Shown here one piece after another: positions 26,250 through 34,440 of a stretch of DNA of 64,000 nucleotides (its first letter is position 1; each line of letters opens with the position of its first letter). A program made the translations under genes and the position numbers. Origin of the DNA: Nocardioides ochotonae. GTDB lineage: Bacteria > Actinomycetota > Actinomycetes > Propionibacteriales > Nocardioidaceae. Under the pieces are notes generated by a model that was not told where the DNA came from, did no database searches, and saw nothing but the letters and a program-made list of their open reading frames with translations. The stretch spans positions 2,157,001-2,221,000 of the forward strand of contig NZ_CP061769.1 in assembly GCF_011420305.2 (NCBI RefSeq), written 5' to 3'.

Positions 26250-27644
26250 TCACCCGCTCGTCTCGCGATCCCGGCGCCGGTAGCGCGCCCGGCACGGCTG
26301 CTGGAGCTGGATCACCATCTTGGAGACGTCGTCGCGGTAGGCCTCGCTCGGCTGGGCCAGCTCGAACTCGAAGTCGCGCAGGATCACCGAGAAGATCGCC
26401 TTCATCTGCATCATCGCGAAGGCGTTGCCGACGCAGCGGTGCTTGCCGGCGCCGAAGGGGATCCAGGTCCAGCGGTTCTGCAGGTCCTCCTGGCGCGGGT
26501 CGAGGTAGCGCGAGGGGTCGAACCGCTCGGGGTCGGGGAAGTCCTCGGCCAGCCTGTTGGAGACCCGCGGCGAGGCGGCGACGGTGACGCCGGGCGGGAT
26601 CCGGTGCCCGGCGAGCTCGATCTCCTCGGCCACGACCCGCATCAGGATCACCAGCGGCGGGTGCAGCCGCAGCGTCTCCTTCAGCGCCGCCTCCAGCACC
26701 GGGATCGAGCGCAGCGCCTGGAAGGAGACCTCCGAGCCGTCGGCGTACAGCTCGTCGAGCTCGGTGACCACCTCTGCCATCAGGGCGGGGTCGCGCATCA
26801 GCTCGATCAGCGCCCACGAGGCGGTGCCGGAGGTGGTGTGGTGCCCGGCGAACATCATCGAGATGAAGATGCCGGTGATGTAGTCGGCGCTCATGTCGAG
26901 GGAGATCAGCACGTCCAGCAGGTCCCGCTTGCCGGCATCCGAGCCGGCACCGGAGCCGGCCGCGACCCGCCGGTCGATGATGTCCTGCACCAGGGCGACC
27001 AGGTTCTCGCGCGCGGCGTCGCGGACCCGGAAGCTCTCGATGTCGGCGTACGGGTCGACGTAGGCCAGCGCGTCGGTGCCGCGCTCGAGGTCGTGGTACT
27101 CCCGGGCGAAGCGGGCGTCGAGCTCCTCGCGGAACGGCTTGCCGATCAGGCAGGCCGAGGTGGTGTAGATGGTCAGCTCGGCGAACCAGTCGAGCAGGTC
27201 GATCTCGCCCTCGTCGCCCCAGTCGGCGACCATCCGCCGGACCTCCGCCTCGATCGTGGCGGCGTGCCCGCGCATCATGTCGCCGCGCAGCGCCTGGTTC
27301 TTGAGCATCTGCTGACGCTCCTCCGGGGAGGCGTCGAAGACGACGCCCTTGCCGAAGATCGGCGTCATGAACGGGTACGCCGCGGCCTGGTCGAGGGTCG
27401 CGTCCGGGGCCCGGAAGAACTGCTCGTTGGCCTGCGCGCCGGACACCAGCACGACGTCGCGGTCGGCGAGCCGGAACCGGCCGATCTCGCCGCACTCGGC
27501 GCGGAGCCGGTCGAAGAGCCCGATCGGGTCGACCCGCATCTCGGCGAGGTGTCCCCACTCGGCGGCGGCGTCGCGCTCGGGTCCGTCGCCGAGGGCGTAG
27601 GACACCTCGGGGATGCCCTCGAGCCCGGTCGTGGTGCTGCTCAT
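26250..27644 (-). CDS. cyp51: Cytochrome P450 CYP51 (sterol 14-alpha-demethylase)
   Basis: A 464-residue soluble P450. The I-helix MMFAGHHTTSGTASW, where AGHHT replaces the usual AG-D/E-T oxygen-activation motif, is the hallmark of CYP51. The B'-region AYPFMTPIFGKGVVFDASPE, the ExxR helix LKETLRLHPPL, and the haem loop FGAGKHRCVG (axial Cys about residue 404) all agree with M. tuberculosis CYP51 as I recall it. CYP51 removes the 14-alpha-methyl of lanosterol-type sterols in three oxidations. The ATG overlaps the SDR stop, so it belongs to the ten-gene operon. Whether the host makes or only modifies sterols is not shown here. Confidence 0.95.
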   Translation of the reverse strand: MSSTTTGLEGIPEVSYALGDGPERDAAAEWGHLAEMRVDPIGLFDRLRAECGEIGRFRLADRDVVLVSGAQANEQFFRAPDATLDQAAAYPFMTPIFGKGVVFDASPEERQQMLKNQALRGDMMRGHAATIEAEVRRMVADWGDEGEIDLLDWFAELTIYTTSACLIGKPFREELDARFAREYHDLERGTDALAYVDPYADIESFRVRDAARENLVALVQDIIDRRVAAGSGAGSDAGKRDLLDVLISLDMSADYITGIFISMMFAGHHTTSGTASWALIELMRDPALMAEVVTELDELYADGSEVSFQALRSIPVLEAALKETLRLHPPLVILMRVVAEEIELAGHRIPPGVTVAASPRVSNRLAEDFPDPERFDPSRYLDPRQEDLQNRWTWIPFGAGKHRCVGNAFAMMQMKAIFSVILRDFEFELAQPSEAYRDDVSKMVIQLQQPCRARYRRRDRETSG

Positions 27645-28438
27645 CGGTCCTCCGAACGGTCGGCGAGCGGAGCCTCGGGCGAGACCTCGATCAGGTTGAT
27701 GTGGACGCCGCGCGGCGCCGCGACGACCGTGCCGATCGCCTCGGCGATCGCGGTCGGCTTGAGGAAGTGCGGGTGCCGCGCCAGCCCGAACCGCTCCCAG
27801 GCGTTGAGCACCCGGGCGCCCTCCTCGGGGTCCCAGTCGGCGCCCATCTCGCTCCAGGTCGGACCGGGGCGCACGATCGAGGCGCGCACGCCGGTGCCCT
27901 CCAGCTCCATCTGCATCGCGTGGGCCAGCCCCTCCAGGCCCCACTTGCCGGCGGCGTAGGCGGCCATGTGCGGGCGGGCCCGCACGGCGACGTCGCTGGA
28001 GACGAACACGACGTCGCCGCGGCGCCGCTCGACCATGCCGGGCACCAGCGCCCGGATCATTCGGTGCGCGCCCACGACGTTCACGTCGAGCTCGGCGGCG
28101 ATCCGCGAGGGCTCGACCTCGTGGATGGTGCCGGGAGCCAGCGAGCCGGCGTTGCTGATCAGCACCTCGATGTCGCCGAGCGCCGCAGCCGCCGCCTTCG
28201 CGAAGGTCTCCACCGACTCCTCGTCGCTGACGTCGAGGGGGTGCACGAACGCCTCGCCACCCGTGCTGCGGATCTGTGCGGCAACCTCCTCGCAGCGCTC
28301 GCTGCGCCGGGCGCCGAGGGCCACCGGGTGGCCGGCGGCGGCCAGCACCAGGGCCGTCGCCGCGCCGATGCCGGAGGACGCCCCGGTGACGACGACCGGG
28401 CGCCGGGCGGGGCGGTGGTACCTCTCGCGGGGGCTCAT
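27641..28438 (-). CDS. SDR-family oxidoreductase between the two P450 genes (Rv0765c-like)
   Basis: A 265-residue SDR. It starts [20 protein letters not shown], with TGASSGIGAATALVLAAAGH near residue 18, SNAGSL in place of NNAG, SSDVAVRARPHMAAY, and YAAGK as the catalytic pair. It overlaps the CYP123-like and CYP51 genes by four bases on each side, so it is tightly coupled to both. Its position between cyp123 and cyp51 is the same as Rv0765c. It probably oxidises or reduces a sterol hydroxyl/keto group; direction is unknown. Confidence 0.86.
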   Translation of the reverse strand: MSPRERYHRPARRPVVVTGASSGIGAATALVLAAAGHPVALGARRSERCEEVAAQIRSTGGEAFVHPLDVSDEESVETFAKAAAAALGDIEVLISNAGSLAPGTIHEVEPSRIAAELDVNVVGAHRMIRALVPGMVERRRGDVVFVSSDVAVRARPHMAAYAAGKWGLEGLAHAMQMELEGTGVRASIVRPGPTWSEMGADWDPEEGARVLNAWERFGLARHPHFLKPTAIAEAIGTVVAAPRGVHINLIEVSPEAPLADRSEDR

Positions 28439-29688
28439 CGGACCTCCAGCCGGACCGGCACCGAGGCGAAGCCGCGGACGTTGACCGAGTGCACCCGCAC
28501 GCTGGCGGCGTGGTCGACCTCGACGCGGCGTACGGCGCGGACCAGCTCGCGCAGGGCGATCTGGGCCTCCATGCGGGCCAGGTTGGCGCCGAGGCAGAAG
28601 TGCCGGCCGCCGCCGAAGCTGAGCAGCTGGGCGACCTCGGCCTTGTCGCGGAAGACGTCGAAGCGGTCCGGGTCGGCGAACACCCGGTCGTCGCGGTTCG
28701 CCGAGCCGAGCACGAGCAGCAGCTTGGCGCCGGCGGGTGCGGTGCGCCCGTGCAGCGAGACGTCGGCGAGCAGGTGGCGCGCGACCATCTGACTGGAGGT
28801 GTCGTAGCGCAGCGTCTCCTCGATCCACGGCGAGACCAGCTGCTCGCCCGCGGCGACGTCGGTGAAGACCGCCGCCTCCTGGTCGGGGTGGCGGGTCAGG
28901 TGGAACAACGCGTGGCCGAGCAGCTTGGTGGTGGTCTCGTTGCCCGCGACCACCATCAGGAAGAGGAAGGCGATGATCTCCTCGTCCTCGAGCCGGTCGC
29001 CGTCGATCTCGGCGGCGAGCAGCGCGCCGGTGAGGTCGTCGGTGGGCCGGCGGCGGCGCTGGGCGACCATCTCGGCGTAGTACGCGACCAAGTGGAGGCT
29101 GGCCTCCATGCCGGCCTGCGGTACGTCGTAGGTGCCGGGCTCACGATGCACGACCAGGTCGGCGAGGCGGCGCAGCTCGGCGCGGTCGGCCTCGGGCACG
29201 CCCATCATCTCGGAGATGACGTCCATCGGCAGCCGGCCGGCGAAGTCGTGGATCCAGTCCAGGCCCTCACCGTCCCGGGCGCGCTCGACGCACCGGCCGA
29301 GGTGCAGCGCGGTGAGCCGCTCGACCTGCGGGACCAGCTCGGTGACCCGGCGCGGCGTGAACCCCTTGGAGACCAGCGAGCGCAACCGCGTCTGACGCGG
29401 CGGGTCCATGCCGAGGAACGACATCACCCGGTGCGCATCGGGTCCCCAGGCAGACCTGTCGATCGAGACGCCCATCGCGTTGGAGTAGACGCCCTCGGTG
29501 CGCACCGCGTGCTGGACGTCGGCGTGCCGGGTCAGCACCCAGAGATCGAGGTCGGGATTGTGGTGCAGCGGGTCCTCGTCGCGACAGCGTCGGTAGACCG
29601 GATAGGGATCGGCCTGGAAGGCGTAGTCGTAGGGGTCGAAGACGAGCGGCCCGGAGACCCGCGCCTCTGTCTCGGTGAGGGTGCTCAT
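28435..29688 (-). CDS. Cytochrome P450, CYP123-like
   Basis: A 417-residue bacterial class I P450. The I-helix oxygen-activation motif is FLMVVAGNETTTKLLGHAL, ExxR is in IEETLRYDTSSQM, and the haem loop is LSFGGGRHFCLGANLARME with the axial Cys at about residue 365. Length and place next to SDR-CYP51-ferredoxin match Rv0766c (CYP123). The ATG at 29688 overlaps the TetR stop; longer frames upstream are TetR shadow. It probably hydroxylates the same sterol-like substrate. The CYP number is tentative. Confidence 0.85.
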   Translation of the reverse strand: MSTLTETEARVSGPLVFDPYDYAFQADPYPVYRRCRDEDPLHHNPDLDLWVLTRHADVQHAVRTEGVYSNAMGVSIDRSAWGPDAHRVMSFLGMDPPRQTRLRSLVSKGFTPRRVTELVPQVERLTALHLGRCVERARDGEGLDWIHDFAGRLPMDVISEMMGVPEADRAELRRLADLVVHREPGTYDVPQAGMEASLHLVAYYAEMVAQRRRRPTDDLTGALLAAEIDGDRLEDEEIIAFLFLMVVAGNETTTKLLGHALFHLTRHPDQEAAVFTDVAAGEQLVSPWIEETLRYDTSSQMVARHLLADVSLHGRTAPAGAKLLLVLGSANRDDRVFADPDRFDVFRDKAEVAQLLSFGGGRHFCLGANLARMEAQIALRELVRAVRRVEVDHAASVRVHSVNVRGFASVPVRLEVR

Positions 29689-30287
29689 CGGGTGTGGCCC
29701 TTCATGATCACGGCGACGACCGCGTCGAGGCGGTCGGCGAGCTCGGCGTAGGTCAGCAGCCCCATGCCGGTCTGCAGCAGAGCGCCGAAGAACGACAGCG
29801 TCAGGGTCTCGAGCACCGCCTCGTCGACGGGTACGTCGCCCTCGGGCGCCAGCGCGGTGCGGAACCGGCGCACCAGCTCCCCGCCGATGCGCAGCCGCAG
29901 CCGGTCCACGTCGGGGTCGGTGCCGAGCAGCGCCGGGGTGACGGCCGCGGCCAGCTCGGGTGCCGCTGCCAACCGCGCGGCGAGGTGCCGGGTGACGGTC
30001 CGCAGCCGGGCGACCACGTCGGGGTCCGCGTCGGGGCCCGCAAGGCCACCGGTGTCCTCGGCGAGGTAGCGCCAGAACAGGTCGGCGAACAGGTGGTTCT
30101 TGGACGCCAGGTAGGTGTACGCCGTCGCCGGCGAGACGCCCGCCCGGGCCGCCACCGTGCGGATCGTCAGCGCCTCGGCGCCCACCGCACGGAGCTCCTC
30201 GGCTCCTGCCGCCAGGAGCCGGGCGACGGTCTCGGACTGGCGGGGGTTCACGCCGCGTCGTGTGACGTTGGACACCTGGCTGGACAC
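29685..30287 (-). CDS. TetR-family regulator, first gene of the CYP51 operon
   Basis: A 200-residue TetR protein. Its helix-turn-helix (ALTIRTVAARAGVSPATAYT, YLASKNHLFADLF) covers residues ~40-70; the rest is a divergent ligand-binding core. It opens the operon and overlaps the CYP123-like gene by four bases, so it would control its own operon. The GTG start (30287) lies within a perfect inverted repeat that may be its operator; an in-frame GTG ten codons in is an alternative start. It occupies the place of Rv0767c. Confidence 0.82.
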   Translation of the reverse strand: MSSQVSNVTRRGVNPRQSETVARLLAAGAEELRAVGAEALTIRTVAARAGVSPATAYTYLASKNHLFADLFWRYLAEDTGGLAGPDADPDVVARLRTVTRHLAARLAAAPELAAAVTPALLGTDPDVDRLRLRIGGELVRRFRTALAPEGDVPVDEAVLETLTLSFFGALLQTGMGLLTYAELADRLDAVVAVIMKGHTR

Positions 30288-30296
30288 GTGTCCAAC
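30268..30296. promoter_or_regulatory. Inverted repeat over the TetR start, possible autoregulatory operator
   Basis: GTTGGACAC and its complement GTGTCCAAC stand 11 bases apart. The centre contains a second perfect palindrome, TGGACACGTGTCCA (30281-30294), on which the GTG start codon lies. Nested symmetry at a TetR start fits autoregulation, but part of it is coding, so this is tentative. Confidence 0.5.
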
Positions 30297-30297
30297 C

Positions 30298-30311
30298 TAG
30301 AACGTGTTCTC
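30298..30311. promoter_or_regulatory. KstR-like site upstream of the CYP51 operon (one mismatch)
   Basis: TAGAACGTGTTCTC matches TnnAACnnGTTnnA except for the last base. The first ten bases are identical to the kstR autoregulatory site at 2564. It lies 10 bases upstream of the TetR start codon, so KstR may co-control the operon. Confidence 0.6.
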
Positions 30312-30374
30312 GCACACGTGCAAGGGTTTCGCCGCAACGGTGCAGTCGGGTGCCCGCCCGGCCCCACGAGCGGC

Positions 30375-30944
30375 TCAGGCCCGATCGGCCGCCCGCCGTC
30401 TGTGCACGAGCACCAGCCCGCCCAGCACGACCAGGGCGGCGGCGAGCAGGAGGCTCCGCTCCGCCCAGGGCCCGGCGGCCTCCCTGCCGCCCTCACTGCC
30501 CTCCTCACTGCCCTCCGCGCTGCCGTCCAGGCCGCCTGCGGCCCCTGCCGGTGCGGAGAGCGCGCCCACCTCGAAGCGCACCTCGCCGCTGATCTCGTGG
30601 CCGTCGGCGGCCACCACGTCGTAGACCATCACGTAGTCGCCGTCGGGGCCCGCCCAGAGGTTCTGGCGCACCTCCGCCTCGGCCAGCGTCGCCTCGCCGT
30701 TGACCACGTCGCCGTCGGGCCCGGTCACGGTGAGCTCGTGGACCTCGAGGATCGGGCTGCTGAAGCTGAGCACGGCCCGCGACGGGAGGGTCTCCACCAG
30801 GCTCGCCTCCGCCGGGTCGGAGGAGACGAGCGCAGCGTGGGCCGCCGCCGGGGGTGCGGGCGCCCCTCCCAACCAGACGCCCCACCAGACGACCATCACC
30901 AAGGGCAGCAACCCCCGGGACAGCGGGGACATGGCGACGCCCAT
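30375..30944 (-). CDS. CopC-domain exported membrane-anchored protein
   Basis: A 189-residue protein: signal peptide (residues ~1-35, ending PPAAAHA), a CopC-like domain beginning at the mature N-terminal AHAALVSSDPAEASLVETLP, an Asp/His pair in ADGHEISGEVRF, then a Gly/Ser/Glu-rich low-complexity linker and a C-terminal helix (LLLAAALVVLGGLVLV) with a basic tail. The N-terminal His and DGH fit the CopC copper(II) site. It shares one base with the stop of the EboF-like gene and ends the operon; why a copper-binding domain belongs to this operon is unknown. Confidence 0.8.
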   Translation of the reverse strand: MGVAMSPLSRGLLPLVMVVWWGVWLGGAPAPPAAAHAALVSSDPAEASLVETLPSRAVLSFSSPILEVHELTVTGPDGDVVNGEATLAEAEVRQNLWAGPDGDYVMVYDVVAADGHEISGEVRFEVGALSAPAGAAGGLDGSAEGSEEGSEGGREAAGPWAERSLLLAAALVVLGGLVLVHRRRAADRA

Positions 30945-32326
30945 CACGCCACCGGGGCCGCGGATCCGGCACCGACCAGGTCGAGGATGAGGTCGCGCAC
31001 CGCGGTGGCGGCGAGGCGCTCGCCCAGCACCCCGGGCCGGTCGCACAACACCATCGGCCCCTCCTCGTCGCGCAACGGCAGGCGGCCGTGCGTCCCGCGG
31101 ACCGGCGCCGGGTCGAGGGGCACGACCTGCATCGCGTAGCGCAGCCCGACCGCCTTGCGCGCGAGGGTGAGGGCCGCCCGCGCCTTGACCAGGCGGTCGT
31201 TCGGGTCGAAGAACAGCTCGGCCGGGTCGTAGCCCGGCTTGCGGTGGATCTCCACGCCCCGCGCGAAGTCCGGGGCCCGGTCGTCGTCGTCCCAGTAGTA
31301 GTAGGTGAACCACGCCGTCGGCTCCGCGACCAGCACCAGCTCGCCGGCCCGCTCGTGGTCCAGCCCGACCCTGGCCTGGCCGTCCCGGTCCAGCACCTCG
31401 GCCACCCCCGGCAGGCCCGCGCACACCGCACGCACCCGCTCGAGGTCCGCGGGGTCGGCGACGTACACATGGGCGACCTGGTGGTCGGCGACCGCGAAGG
31501 CGCGGGAGGCCCACGGGTCGAGGTACTCCATGCCGTCCTGCGTGTAGGCCTCCAGCAGCCCCTCCGCGCGCAGCAGCCGGTTGACGTCGACCGGGGTGTC
31601 GGCCCGGGTGATGCCGTACTCCGAGAGCACCACCACGCGCGCTCCGCACCGCTCGGCGTCGTCGAGCAGCGGGGCCAGCGCCCGATCGACGTCGGCGGCC
31701 GCGCGGCGCGCCTGCGGGGCGTCGGGGCCGAAGCGCTGGAGGTCGTAGTCGAGGTGTGGGAGGTAGGCCAGGGTCAGGTCGGCGCGCGGCATCAGTCGCC
31801 GCGCCGCCCCGACGATCCACTCCGTGGAGCGCAGGGACGCCGTGGGTCCCCAGTACTGGAACAGCGGGAACTCCCCGAGCTCCTCGCGCAGCTCGTCGTG
31901 CAGCGCCGGCGGCCGGGCATAGAAGTCGGGGGCCTTCTTGCCGTCGGCGTAGTAGATCGGCCGGGGGGTCACCGTCCAGTCGGTCGAGGCACCCATCGCG
32001 TACCACCAGCAGACGTTGGCGACGGTGTAGCCCGGCACCTGGCGCCGGATCGTCTCCCAGACCTTCTCCCCCTGCACCAGTCGGTTGTGCTGGCGCCACA
32101 GGAAGACCTCGCCGAGGTCGCGGAAGTACCAGCCGTTGCCCACGATGCCGTGGTCCGCCGGCGTGAGCCCGGTGAGGAACGTCGACTGCATGCTGCAGGT
32201 GACGGCCGGGAGCAGCGGGTCGAGCACCGCCGACGAGCCGGACTCCGCCAGCCTCCGCAGCCGGGGCATGTGCGGGAGCAGGTCGGGCGTGAGGCCGACG
32301 ACGTCGACGACGAGCAGCTTGTCCAT
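30944..32326 (-). CDS. Alkaline-phosphatase-superfamily phosphodiesterase, EboF-like
   Basis: A 460-residue type I phosphodiesterase/nucleotide pyrophosphatase-fold protein. It starts MDKLLVVDVVGLTPDLLPHM, with the metal-binding Asp and a nucleophile Thr/Ser region PAVTCSMQSTFLTGLTPADH. Further metal ligands are in YLPHLDYDLQRFGPD and ADHQVAHVYVADP. It matches the alkaline-phosphatase-like member (EboF) of ebo clusters. The ATG has a GGAGG six bases upstream. It would hydrolyse a phosphodiester or phosphate of the cluster product. Confidence 0.85.
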   Translation of the reverse strand: MDKLLVVDVVGLTPDLLPHMPRLRRLAESGSSAVLDPLLPAVTCSMQSTFLTGLTPADHGIVGNGWYFRDLGEVFLWRQHNRLVQGEKVWETIRRQVPGYTVANVCWWYAMGASTDWTVTPRPIYYADGKKAPDFYARPPALHDELREELGEFPLFQYWGPTASLRSTEWIVGAARRLMPRADLTLAYLPHLDYDLQRFGPDAPQARRAAADVDRALAPLLDDAERCGARVVVLSEYGITRADTPVDVNRLLRAEGLLEAYTQDGMEYLDPWASRAFAVADHQVAHVYVADPADLERVRAVCAGLPGVAEVLDRDGQARVGLDHERAGELVLVAEPTAWFTYYYWDDDDRAPDFARGVEIHRKPGYDPAELFFDPNDRLVKARAALTLARKAVGLRYAMQVVPLDPAPVRGTHGRLPLRDEEGPMVLCDRPGVLGERLAATAVRDLILDLVGAGSAAPVA

Positions 32327-32361
32327 CAGTTCCTCCAAGGGTTCCGGCGTCGGATCCGGGG

Positions 32362-33558
32362 TCAGATCGGGGTGAGGCCGAGGTCGACGAGCTCGGCGTG
32401 CACCCAGGCGAGCTCGGCCGCCAGGCCCGCGGCGAGGGCGTCGTCGTCGGCGGGCGGGCCGTCCGGCAGCACCGACCAGGTGTAGGTCTCGACCTCGAGG
32501 TGCGCGACGCGGGCCGCCGGACCGCCGAGGAGCGCGGCCAGCGAGGCCCGCAGCTCCGCGCGCCCGGTGCGCAGCGGCGGGCGTGGGTCGGCGTGCACCG
32601 GCACGTGGAAGTGCACCCGCCACGGTGCGTCGACGGCCAGCGGGTCGGGCCCGTCGAGCGCCTCGGGCAGGTCGTCCCGCGCGGCGACGGGTCGCCCGTC
32701 GGGGCGGGCCTGGCGCACCTGGTGCAGGAACCGGTCCTCGGCGTACGACGCGAGCGCGGAGCGCGCCGCCTCGTCGGCGGGGTCGTCGACCACCAGCGCG
32801 GACGCCGGCTGGGCCTTGACCACCCGCAGACCGGCCTCGTCGAGCACCTTGAGGGCCCGGTCCGCCTCGTCGAAGCCGACGGCGAGGTGGCACAGGTCGA
32901 GGCAGACGCCGATCCGGTCGCGGTCCACCCCGGCCAGCCGGTCGACGGCCTGCTCCACCGTCTCGACCACGCAGCCGGGCTCGGGCTCCAGCCCGACCAC
33001 GACGCGACGGCCGGTCCCGGCCTCGATCTCGGCGAGTCCCCGGGCGAGCGCGGCGAGCTGGGCCTCGGCCCGCTGCTGGTCCTCGCGGGACCAGGGGGTG
33101 TGCCAGGCGAACGGCAGCGAGGAGATCGAGCCGTGGTCGGCGTCGTCCGGCAGCAGACCGGCCAGCACGCGGGCGGCGGCCAGGGTGTAGTCGAGGCGCT
33201 CCGGGGAGGCCCAGGTGGGCAGGTAGACGGCATGCTTGACCACGGCGCCCTGGAAGGCGGCGAACGGGAAGGCGTTGACGGTCACGACCTCGACCCCGTG
33301 CTCGGCCAGCCGCTCGCGCACCCGTCGTACGCCGGCGGGGTCGGCGGCCAGCCGGTGCGCGGCGGCCGCGGGCAGCCAGAGCCCGAGCCCCACGCGCCCG
33401 GACACGCCGGGGCCCCCCGGTCGCTGGGCGATGGCGCGGCGGATGCGTCCGCCCATTCCCACCGCCTGCGCGACCAGGCCGTCGACGTCCTCGGCGGGCA
33501 GCACGTTGGTGCCGTAGCCGAGGTGGACGACCGTGCCGTCCGGGTGTCGCAGTCGCAT
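32362..33558 (-). CDS. EboE: xylose-isomerase-like TIM-barrel protein
   Basis: A 398-residue TIM barrel. HLGYGTNVLPAEDVDGLVAQ at the N-terminus is the typical start of EboE. VTVNAFPFAAFQGAVVKHAV, VVGLEPEPGCVVETVEQAVD, and GVCLDLCHLAVGFDEADRAL carry likely metal-binding Glu/Asp/His. The mature enzyme's reaction is not known; the name rests on sequence and on the neighbouring EboA, TatD and EboF-type genes. The ATG overlaps the TatD stop by 1 base. Confidence 0.83.
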   Translation of the reverse strand: MRLRHPDGTVVHLGYGTNVLPAEDVDGLVAQAVGMGGRIRRAIAQRPGGPGVSGRVGLGLWLPAAAAHRLAADPAGVRRVRERLAEHGVEVVTVNAFPFAAFQGAVVKHAVYLPTWASPERLDYTLAAARVLAGLLPDDADHGSISSLPFAWHTPWSREDQQRAEAQLAALARGLAEIEAGTGRRVVVGLEPEPGCVVETVEQAVDRLAGVDRDRIGVCLDLCHLAVGFDEADRALKVLDEAGLRVVKAQPASALVVDDPADEAARSALASYAEDRFLHQVRQARPDGRPVAARDDLPEALDGPDPLAVDAPWRVHFHVPVHADPRPPLRTGRAELRASLAALLGGPAARVAHLEVETYTWSVLPDGPPADDDALAAGLAAELAWVHAELVDLGLTPI

Positions 33559-34439
33559 CAGCCGACCCGTTCGCCGCGGAGCACCGAGTTCCCCTCGAAG
33601 GTCGCACTCGCGTCCGCGGCGGGGGCGGCGGCATCGGTCTCGTCCTCGGGCAGCAGCAGGCGCCCGCTCTGGGCGAAGAACTCCACGGGGTTGCGCCACA
33701 GCACCCGGTCGACGTCGTCGTCGCTGAAGCCCGCGGCGAGCATGGCCTCGCCGGTGGCCCGGGTGAGCAGCGGGTCGCTGCGTCCCCAGTCTGCGGCGGA
33801 GTTGACCAGCACCCGCTCGGTCCCCCGGTCCTGGAGGATGCGGACCATCCGGTCGGGATCCATCTTGGTCTCGGGGTAGATCGAGAACCCCATCCAGCAG
33901 CCCCGCTCGTCGACCGGCGCGACGGTCCGCTCGTTGAGGTGGTCGACCACGACCATGCCCGGGTCGACTCCGGCCTCCTCCACCAGATCGAGGGTGCGCC
34001 GGGTGCCGCCCTCCTTGTCGCGGTGCGGGGTGTGCACCATGGCCGGCAGCCCGAACTCGATGGCCAGGTCGAGCTGGTGGCGGAAGGAGTCCTCCTCCGC
34101 GGCGGTCATCGAGTCGAAGCCGATCTCGCCGACCGCGACCACGCCGTCCTTGTCGAGGTAGCGGGGCAGCACGTCGAGGACCCCGGCGCAGCGGGGGTCG
34201 TTGGCCTCCTTGGGGTTGAGCGCGATCGTGCAGTGGTGGGTGATCCCGAACTGGGCGGCCCGGAACCGCTCCCAGCCCACCAGCGCGTCGAAGTAGTCGG
34301 TGAACGAGCCGACGCTCGTGCGCGGCTGCCCCAGCCAGAACGACGGCTCGACCAGCGCCCGCACCCCGGCGGCGTGCATCCGCTCGTAGTCGTCGGTGGT
34401 GCGCGAGCTCATGTGGATGTGCGGATCGAAGATGCGCAT
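33558..34439 (-). CDS. TatD-family metal-dependent hydrolase, EboB-like
   Basis: A 293-residue amidohydrolase-superfamily protein. Metal ligands are visible in IFDPHIHMSSRT (HxH, residue ~7-9), the Glu in VAVGEIGFDSM, and the His in MVHTPHRDKEGG; the C-terminal Asp is in NSAADWGRSDPL. The sequence is unlike the nucleases of the family and closer to the ebo-associated form. It lies one base after the EboA stop. Its substrate in the Ebo pathway is unknown. Confidence 0.83.
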   Translation of the reverse strand: MRIFDPHIHMSSRTTDDYERMHAAGVRALVEPSFWLGQPRTSVGSFTDYFDALVGWERFRAAQFGITHHCTIALNPKEANDPRCAGVLDVLPRYLDKDGVVAVGEIGFDSMTAAEEDSFRHQLDLAIEFGLPAMVHTPHRDKEGGTRRTLDLVEEAGVDPGMVVVDHLNERTVAPVDERGCWMGFSIYPETKMDPDRMVRILQDRGTERVLVNSAADWGRSDPLLTRATGEAMLAAGFSDDDVDRVLWRNPVEFFAQSGRLLLPEDETDAAAPAADASATFEGNSVLRGERVG

Positions 34440-34440
34440 G

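Noticed and set aside
28439..30315. Long minus-strand open frame joining the TetR region and the CYP123-like P450
   Set aside because: The part ahead of the P450 ATG is a different frame of the TetR gene; the true TetR and P450 genes overlap by four bases.
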